From the NCBI GenBank assembly GCA_021773295.1, contig JAJFKI010000091.1, forward strand, positions 1 to 52,250: a stretch of 52,250 bases of DNA. The letters are read 5' to 3'. The notes under the pieces were generated by a model that worked only from the letters and a program-made list of their open reading frames with translations, was not told the DNA's origin and did no database searches. Shown one piece after another: positions 46,630 through 52,250 of the stretch (position 1 is the stretch's first letter; every line of letters starts with the position of its first letter). Origin of the DNA: Gammaproteobacteria bacterium (GTDB lineage Bacteria; Pseudomonadota; Gammaproteobacteria; UBA1113). The position numbers and the translations under genes were made by a program.

Positions 46630-47691
46630 ATGGAAAATTACACAGACTATGAAGAGCAATATCTAACGCCTGATCTTTCGCCCGTGGTTGACCCAGCGGG
46701 TGAAACACCTATTACGATCAGCTTGATTAACTATACCCAGGATTCCATCACCGAGCGCAAAGATATTTCTGCTGCTGAGTGCCAGGAATTCTTAACCGGT
46801 GATTCATACACGTGGATCCACGTGCAGGGACAACCAAAGCCCAGCGTGATGATGGAATTCGGTCAAGCCTTTAATTTACACCCCCTGGCTTTAGAAGATG
46901 TTATCAATCTTGGTGAGCGTTCAAAGACAGAAACTTATGAAAACCAAGTGATGGTGATTTTGGGAGTGCCAACGAAACGTGGCAATAAAATCATTAATGA
47001 ACAAGTGAGTTTATTTTTAGGTGATAACTTCTTGGTGAGCTTTCATAATGGTGAGCAAGATCCCTTTCGCGCAGTCAGAAGACGTTTACATCATCCACAA
47101 ACCGTGATGCGTCAACGTAAACTTGATTATCTTTTATATGTGCTTATCGACGTGGTGATCGATCACGGCTTTCCAATTCTTGATGAATTCGATGACGAAA
47201 TTGAGCAGTTAGAGCAACAATTATTAGGGCCAGAAGGGATTGATACCTTTCGTGCGCTGTATATGCTAAAACGAGAACTCTTAGTATTACGATTGAAAAT
47301 CCGACCACAGCGCGAAGCGATTCGCATGCTAATGCGAGATGATAATGAATTATTAGAAAAAGAAACCAAGCTCTACATGCGGGACTGCTACGATCACGTG
47401 ATTCGCTTGATTGACTTCGTGGAGATTTACCGCGACATGACATCAAATATGATCGAAGTTCACTTAAACCTCGTTAACAAGAAAACGTTTGTCTCAAATG
47501 AAGTGCAACGTAAAGCGACCGTGTGGGCCATGTTATTTGCGCCGTTGACATTCATCACGGGTATTTATGGTATGAACTTCATTCACATGCCTGAGCTCAG
47601 ATGGAATTATGGCTTTGCCATTGTCATGGCCGCCATGGCCGGCCTTGGTGTCCTTCTAGCTTGGTTCTTTAAGAAACGTGCTTGGTTGTAG
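46630..47691 (+). CDS. corA: CorA-family magnesium/divalent cation transporter
   Basis: Pentameric Mg2+/Co2+ channel of the inner membrane. The start at 46630 has GGAGGTGG before it; a GTG at 46552 adds 26 unrelated residues and is not chosen. 353 aa: N-terminal cytoplasmic domain (ITISLINYTQDS; HPLALEDVINLGERSK), long stalk helix and two C-terminal membrane helices, with the YGMN selectivity motif in TFITGIYGMNF. Stop is 1 bp from the convergent ftsX stop. Confidence 0.94.
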   Translation: MENYTDYEEQYLTPDLSPVVDPAGETPITISLINYTQDSITERKDISAAECQEFLTGDSYTWIHVQGQPKPSVMMEFGQAFNLHPLALEDVINLGERSKTETYENQVMVILGVPTKRGNKIINEQVSLFLGDNFLVSFHNGEQDPFRAVRRRLHHPQTVMRQRKLDYLLYVLIDVVIDHGFPILDEFDDEIEQLEQQLLGPEGIDTFRALYMLKRELLVLRLKIRPQREAIRMLMRDDNELLEKETKLYMRDCYDHVIRLIDFVEIYRDMTSNMIEVHLNLVNKKTFVSNEVQRKATVWAMLFAPLTFITGIYGMNFIHMPELRWNYGFAIVMAAMAGLGVLLAWFFKKRAWL

Positions 47692-47692
47692 A

Positions 47693-48688
47693 TTATACCG
47701 GATTCATTGCTTTGATGTGTTTGCTTGCGGCTAAGTATGCGCCGAAGAATCCTAACATCCCACCCAAGAGTAATAGCATTAATATTGATGTTATTTGCAT
47801 GCCCGTTATGCCGAACGTAGACTGATACAAATGAGCTAAAGCAGTGATGGGGCGATTAAGCCACAATAAAATAATATCTACAAAAAACCACGCCATGATC
47901 GCACCGAAGATGCCATAGAACATGCCTGAGTAAAGAAATGGTCTGCGCACAAAGCCGTTACTGGCGCCAACCAGCTTCAATACTTTAATCTCATGGCGTT
48001 TATTTTGTGTCAGTAAGCGAATGGTGTTTCCCACCACTAAAATAACGCCTAAAGCTAATAACACGCCCAGTGCCCAAATACCCCGCTTAACTAAATCAAC
48101 GATGGCATATAAACGCTTCACCCATTGCGTATCTAATTGTGCCTCATTAACAAAAGGTAATTGTTTTATCGTCATCATTAAATGTTGCATTTGCGCTTGG
48201 GTTTGTTGGCTGAAGATAGGCTGTATCTCAATAACCGGCGGTAAAGGATTTTTCGGTAAAGCATTCAAAGCTTCACTAAAACCAGATGAACGTTGAAATT
48301 GTTTTAAGCCCTGCTGTGGTGAAATGTATTTCGTCTTAGCAATGGTTGGCATTTTTTGTAACTTTGCTAGCACTTGTTGCGCTTGCTCTGGCGTTGTATC
48401 GACCTTTAAAAACAATGAAATATTCGTGCTATCTTGCCATACGTTGAGCAAGCCTTCGGTATTATGTAGTAATACTAATAACCCTGCCGGCAATGCCATA
48501 GAAACACCGATCACAGAAACTGTCAAAATTGTCGCAAAAGGTGTTAAGCTCATATTACCTAAACTACTAAGGCAAGCCTGTAGATGGCGTATGAAATATA
48601 AAATAATCGCGGAATAATATAGTCCGCCGCGGGGTGTTTCCGTCGAATCTGCCTGGCTATTGGTAAACGTGTTGGGGTTATTCCTCAT
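47693..48688 (-). CDS. ftsX: Cell-division permease-like protein FtsX
   Basis: Membrane partner of FtsE that controls septal peptidoglycan hydrolases via EnvC-type activators. 331 aa with four membrane helices (about 50-72, 200-222, 250-275, 295-320), a periplasmic domain between the first two, and NKRHEIKVLKLVGASNGFVRRPF in the family block. It overlaps ftsE by 11 bp and ends the ftsY-ftsE-ftsX operon. rpoH, often next, is not here. Confidence 0.95.
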   Translation of the reverse strand: MRNNPNTFTNSQADSTETPRGGLYYSAIILYFIRHLQACLSSLGNMSLTPFATILTVSVIGVSMALPAGLLVLLHNTEGLLNVWQDSTNISLFLKVDTTPEQAQQVLAKLQKMPTIAKTKYISPQQGLKQFQRSSGFSEALNALPKNPLPPVIEIQPIFSQQTQAQMQHLMMTIKQLPFVNEAQLDTQWVKRLYAIVDLVKRGIWALGVLLALGVILVVGNTIRLLTQNKRHEIKVLKLVGASNGFVRRPFLYSGMFYGIFGAIMAWFFVDIILLWLNRPITALAHLYQSTFGITGMQITSILMLLLLGGMLGFFGAYLAASKHIKAMNPV

Positions 48689-49355
48689 GGGTTGAAACTC
48701 CTGAACTGAGCAAGCGTCCTTGGTGTAAGGTTAAAATGCGGTGATTCATGGTCGCGATGAGTGCTAAATCATGGGTCGCGATTAATACAGTGGCGCCAAG
48801 TGAATTAAATTGTTCGAATAGCAGCATGATTTCTTTTGATAAATCGGGATCTAAATTACCCGTGGGCTCATCCGCCAATATCAACGCTGGTTTATTTACC
48901 ACGGCACGCGCAATACCTACACGTTGCTTTTCACCGCCGGATAACGCCTTTGGATAATTACGTTCTTTATTGAGTAAGCCGACTTTATCTAATGCGGCGC
49001 GCACCCGGCGTGCGACTTCTTGATGTCGCACGCCAGCGATGATGAGCGGCAAGGCGATATTATCGTAGACATTTCTGTCATTTAACAAATGTGGATCTTG
49101 GAAAATAATACCAATGTGTCTTCGATAGGCAGGAATTTGTCGATGACTCATTTTCGTTAAATCTTTACCTTTTAAATACACTTTGCCTTGGCTGCAACGT
49201 TCTATCAAAGCCACGAGCTTTAGCAAGGTACTCTTGCCCGCCCCCGAATGCCCCGTTAAAAAAACCATTTCAGCATCTTTGACGTCGAAGTTTATTTGAC
49301 TCAAAGCTTGATGGCCATTGCCATAACGTTTATTAACATTTTCAAATGAAATCAC
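48678..49355 (-). CDS. ftsE: Cell-division ATP-binding protein FtsE
   Basis: ABC ATPase, 225 aa. Walker A GHSGAGKSTLL, signature LSGGEKQRVGIARA, Walker B LILADEPTGNLD, switch His in IATHD. It shares one base with the ftsY stop and overlaps ftsX by 11 bp. Confidence 0.97.
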   Translation of the reverse strand: MISFENVNKRYGNGHQALSQINFDVKDAEMVFLTGHSGAGKSTLLKLVALIERCSQGKVYLKGKDLTKMSHRQIPAYRRHIGIIFQDPHLLNDRNVYDNIALPLIIAGVRHQEVARRVRAALDKVGLLNKERNYPKALSGGEKQRVGIARAVVNKPALILADEPTGNLDPDLSKEIMLLFEQFNSLGATVLIATHDLALIATMNHRILTLHQGRLLSSGVSTHEE

Positions 49356-50371
49356 TAGCCGTCCTTAGTCTCTTGGTTATTATTAAATAGCGCATTAACA
49401 AACTCTTTGGCGTTGAAAATACGTAAATCTTCTATCGCTTCACCAACGCCAATGAAGCGAATGGGGATTTCTAATTGTTTCGCGATGGCGAAAATAATAC
49501 CGCCCTTGGCCGTGCCATCGAGTTTGGTTAGAGTGATCCCTGTCACATCAACCGCTTCATTAAATTGCTGTGCTTGTTGAATGGCATTTTGACCAATGGA
49601 TGAATCTAGCACCAGCATGACTTCGTGGGGTGCTGTGTCTTCTAATTTTTTAATGACGCGTTTTACTTTTTTTAATTCTTCCATTAAATGGCTTTGAGTA
49701 TGTAGGCGCCCAGCCGTGTCTGCAATCAACACATCGTATTGCTTGGCTTTTGCTGATTGATACGCATCAAAAATAACCGATGCGGTATCAGAACCTTGTT
49801 GTTGTGCGATGACGGGAATTTGATTGCGCTCGCCCCACACTTGTAATTGCTCGACGGCGGCAGCGCGAAACGTATCACCCGCAGCCAGCATCACGCTTTT
49901 TCCATCGGCTTTGAGGCGATTAGCCAATTTTCCAATGGTGGTCGTTTTACCTGAGCCATTGATGCCTATCATTAGAATGACATAAGGCCTGTGAGCAGCA
50001 TCGATAGTGAGCGGCACACTGGTGGGTTCTAGGATGTCTTGTAATTTTGTTTGCAAGCTTGTTAGTAAAACTTGCGGGTCGCTCAATGCTTTGCGTTTTA
50101 CTTGTTGGGTTAATTCATCGATGATGTCTTGGGTGGCAGCAACACCAACATCGGCAGTTAATAAGAGAGTTTCAATCTCTTCTAATAACTCGTCGTCAAT
50201 GATTTTTTTGCCCAGAATAATGCGGCCCAAACCAGCGCTAAAAGATTGACGGGTTTTACTCAAACCTTGTTTTAAGCGTGAAAATAAACCTTGTTTTTCA
50301 GCAGCTTCTTCTCGTACCTGAGGCTGTTCCTCGGGCGCATCATTACTTTTATGTTTGAAAATTTTGAACAT
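49355..50371 (-). CDS. ftsY: Signal recognition particle receptor FtsY
   Basis: SRP-receptor GTPase that docks ribosome-SRP complexes at the membrane. 338 aa: a short charged A domain (about 1-40) compared with E. coli, then the NG domain with G1 GINGSGKTTTIGKL, DTFRAAAVEQL, DTAGRLHTQ, TKLDGTAKGG and the C-terminal GVGEAIEDL. First gene of the ftsYEX operon. Confidence 0.97.
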   Translation of the reverse strand: MFKIFKHKSNDAPEEQPQVREEAAEKQGLFSRLKQGLSKTRQSFSAGLGRIILGKKIIDDELLEEIETLLLTADVGVAATQDIIDELTQQVKRKALSDPQVLLTSLQTKLQDILEPTSVPLTIDAAHRPYVILMIGINGSGKTTTIGKLANRLKADGKSVMLAAGDTFRAAAVEQLQVWGERNQIPVIAQQQGSDTASVIFDAYQSAKAKQYDVLIADTAGRLHTQSHLMEELKKVKRVIKKLEDTAPHEVMLVLDSSIGQNAIQQAQQFNEAVDVTGITLTKLDGTAKGGIIFAIAKQLEIPIRFIGVGEAIEDLRIFNAKEFVNALFNNNQETKDG

Positions 50372-50424
50372 CGGTTTCTCTAGTGTATTGGAGATTTTGG
50401 GAAATAGATTACCATCCCACCCTC

Positions 50425-51216
50425 TTAATGGTCAATAATTTGATCGGGTAATGAGATTTCAATAGCCAGGGGTAAATGATCAGAGTATTGGTGAGGCATG
50501 ACGTGGGTACTATTCACTACTAAGGAGGGGCTCACTAAGATATGATCGATATCTTTGCGCGGGCGCCAACTTGGGAAAGTATAGTGGGAGCTGGCAGGTC
50601 GCAAATGGGTTTTGCTCAAAGGTGAATGCTCGATTAAAAATGACATGGGTGCATTGAGATCGCCCATCAACACTACATGCTTATAGTGATTGATCAATGA
50701 GCTGATATAAGCCAACTGTTCCAAACGAGCGCGCTTACTTAACGATAAATGCATCACAAACACCGCCAAGGGCTCTGCCGGGTTACCCAATTCCATCACA
50801 ATAGCGCCACGGCCTGGGATACGGCTAGGAAGCCGGTAATCTTTCACATCCGTAGGCTCATACTTACTAAGAATGCCGTTACTATGTTGCGCAAAACGGC
50901 CCAAATTGCGATTAATTTGTTGATGCCAATAAGGAAAGCCTGCTCTTATGGCAAGGTATTGCACTTGATTAAGATAATTACTGCGAACACTACCCGCATC
51001 GGCTTCTTGCAGGGCAACAATGTCAAATTGGTGTAACAAATTGGCAATTAATTTTAAATTATCCATCTTTGCCACATCGGGTAAAACGTGTTGCCAACTA
51101 CGAGTAATATAATGACGGAACCGCTGCGTTGGAATACCACCTTGAATGTTATAACTCAATAAGCGTAAACGCTTTGGTAGAGGAGCTGGCTTTTTGTGCG
51201 TGTTATGTCGCTGCAT
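50425..51216 (-). CDS. Endonuclease/exonuclease/phosphatase (EEP) family protein
   Basis: 263 aa Mg-dependent phosphodiesterase fold. All catalytic blocks are visible: LLSYNIQGG (Asn), VALQEAD (metal-binding Glu), [16 protein letters not shown] (Asp, Asn), KDIDHILVS and the terminal [10 protein letters not shown] (Asp-His pair). No signal peptide, so cytoplasmic. Resembles the YbhP/YafD group; substrate unknown, nucleic acid or phospholipid head groups being possible. Divergent from engB; own leftward unit upstream of ftsY. Confidence 0.9.
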   Translation of the reverse strand: MQRHNTHKKPAPLPKRLRLLSYNIQGGIPTQRFRHYITRSWQHVLPDVAKMDNLKLIANLLHQFDIVALQEADAGSVRSNYLNQVQYLAIRAGFPYWHQQINRNLGRFAQHSNGILSKYEPTDVKDYRLPSRIPGRGAIVMELGNPAEPLAVFVMHLSLSKRARLEQLAYISSLINHYKHVVLMGDLNAPMSFLIEHSPLSKTHLRPASSHYTFPSWRPRKDIDHILVSPSLVVNSTHVMPHQYSDHLPLAIEISLPDQIIDH

Positions 51217-51281
51217 GGTGGATTATCATAGCATGTTCATTGTTTTGCACAAACTATGTTGCCATTCCAACCTCGGGGGTT

Positions 51282-51310
51282 CGCATCTTGAAGTGCGATT
51301 GGTATATAAT
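51282..51310 (+). promoter_or_regulatory. Solo MITE end providing the engB -10
   Basis: 51282-51308 matches the family terminal repeat at about 24 of 27 positions (CGCATCTTGAAGTGCGAT...GGTATATA). Its outer end merges into TATAAT (51305-51310), placed 34 bp before the engB start. No clear -35 precedes it. Confidence 0.6.
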
Positions 51311-51343
51311 GAGCGCCCATTATCTTTGTTAGGGTTTAACCTT

Positions 51344-51958
51344 ATGACGACACCGGTAAGTATCAATTATCATCAAGCCAGTTTTTTAACAAGCGCGGCA
51401 AAATTATCGCAATTGCCACCAGATACGGGGGTTGAAGTTGCTTTTGCCGGGCGCTCTAATGCGGGTAAATCGAGCGCTATTAATACGTTAACCAATCAAA
51501 AACGATTGGCAAAAACCAGTAAAACGCCGGGGCGTACACAACTCATTAATCTATTTGAAATTGATGCTGAACATCGTTTAGTAGATTTGCCCGGTTATGG
51601 TTATGCCAAGGTGCCCTTGGCCGTTAAAGAGCGTTGGCAAAAAACCTTGGGCGAGTACTTACAGCAGCGTCAATGCTTGCGCGGTTTAATTTTGTTAATG
51701 GATATTCGTCATCCTTTAAAACCTTTTGACAAAGACATGATTGAATGGGCCTTTGAAAGTCAACTCGCCACGCATATTTTGTTGACAAAAGCGGATAAGT
51801 TAAAACGCAATCCTCGCAATAACACCATGCAACAGGTTAAGTCGGCGTTAAAAGAATTTAAGCCTTTTATCAGTGTGCAAACCTTTTCTTCACTCGACAG
51901 AACAGGCTTAGATGAGCTTTATCATACGCTCGATACGTTCATGCAAGCCTCTGATTAA
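51344..51958 (+). CDS. engB: Ribosome-biogenesis GTP-binding protein EngB (YsxC/YihA)
   Basis: Essential TRAFAC GTPase for 50S assembly. Start 51344 ([14 protein letters not shown]) gives 204 aa, the family length; the frame is open from 51194 but those 50 residues overlap the divergent gene and the promoter. G1 [10 protein letters not shown]2 KTPGRTQ, G3 DLPGYG, G4 TKADK are intact. Confidence 0.96.
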   Translation: MTTPVSINYHQASFLTSAAKLSQLPPDTGVEVAFAGRSNAGKSSAINTLTNQKRLAKTSKTPGRTQLINLFEIDAEHRLVDLPGYGYAKVPLAVKERWQKTLGEYLQQRQCLRGLILLMDIRHPLKPFDKDMIEWAFESQLATHILLTKADKLKRNPRNNTMQQVKSALKEFKPFISVQTFSSLDRTGLDELYHTLDTFMQASD

Positions 51959-51973
51959 TCATCTTAAAAACCC

Positions 51974-52007
51974 ATAAAAAAACCCCGGCTTTCGCCGGGG
52001 AAAAAAC
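51974..52007 (-). terminator. Rho-independent terminator for leftward transcription
   Basis: Stem CCCCGGC / GCCGGGG (51983-51989, 51994-52000) with loop TTTC. The seven A bases on the left give a T7 run for a leftward transcript; the right side also has six A, not T, so it does not serve engB well. A leftward unit must therefore lie to the right. Confidence 0.7.
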
Positions 52008-52250
52008 AATATATCCGGCTTGGGGAAGACCGAATATAACCCACCAGAGAGGGGTGGTGGGGAGTACAAAAAATAAAAGTACTCATGATGTTAGACTGAG
52101 GTTTAGAATGATGGTTCCATAGAAAATTGTTAATTTGGGCTTAATATGATGATTTTAAAAAAGAATGGGGAGTGCCTTATTTTACGTGTTCATCGTTTCT
52201 AGTTGGGTCCGCCCAGTCCTTCGTAAACCTTAAGCGACAGGACGTCGCTT
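52008..52250. other. Region right of engB without a clear gene
   Basis: No convincing ORF. It contains a purine-rich block (GAGAGGGGTGGTGGGGAG near 52045), AT-rich DNA at 52080-52180 and, at the window edge, a perfect 7-bp hairpin AAGCGAC-AGGAC-GTCGCTT (52232-52250). With the leftward terminator at 51983 it may encode a small RNA or the 3' leader of a gene beyond the edge. Confidence 0.4.

Overview
The window looks like a chromosomal segment of a gammaproteobacterium, most plausibly a member of the Legionellales (Coxiella/Legionella-like or a related intracellular lineage). This is inferred from gene content and order: trxA-rho-ubiD followed by a ferredoxin-type reductase, hemCDXY, ubiK-comM, ftsYEX, a lysine/alanine-rich histone H1-like protein, and several Ser-rich or Cys-rich proteins of unknown family. 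No species can be fixed from sequence alone. No rRNA, tRNA, CRISPR array or complete insertion sequence was recognised.

Layout. 1-2955: leftward operon TVP38-type membrane protein / disulfide oxidoreductase / rsmJ, whose 3' end runs into a palindromic repeat. 3182-9925: rightward ppk1, trxA, rho-ubiD and a 2Fe-2S flavin reductase. 9930-13844: leftward hemC-hemD-hemX-hemY. 13981-16568: histone-like protein, a coiled-coil protein, a Cys-rich membrane protein and a small exported protein, then the nitrogen regulator P-II (16565-16903, leftward). 17077-18878: ubiK-comM, rightward. 18865-25482: compact leftward argCJBFGH operon, facing divergent argR across a short region with ARG-box-like palindromes. 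26058-32153: accessory stretch with a GIN-domain lipoprotein, a histidine-phosphatase-like protein, a winged-helix/nucleotidyltransferase pair whose toxin-like partner is broken, an OmpA-type lipoprotein and a multi-pass membrane protein. 32253-37331: an RND pump with no adaptor gene beside it, a polyproline protein, an EamA transporter and a small membrane protein.

37328-46350 is the most island-like part. Two paralogous leftward proteins (1115 and 394 aa) made of 35-residue helical repeats flank an AbiEi/AbiEii type IV toxin-antitoxin pair, the wreck of a RecG-C/AlbA-like regulator and a DUF4143 ATPase. The short paralog looks like the long one with about 450 internal residues removed, and both use the same -35/-10 hexamers with the same 17-bp spacing. 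The island ends in a nest of MITE-like elements and a perfect 46-bp inverted repeat. 46630-51958 returns to core genes: corA, ftsX-ftsE-ftsY, an EEP-family phosphodiesterase and engB.

The most noteworthy signals are: (i) a family of small elements with about 25-bp terminal inverted repeats and an internal hairpin whose loop is conserved while its stem changes with compensation; one copy supplies the stop codon of rsmJ and a solo end supplies the -10 of engB; (ii) the paralogous 35-residue repeat proteins with matched promoters, candidate secreted effectors; (iii) toxin-antitoxin modules with clearly readable operators, one intact and one decayed.
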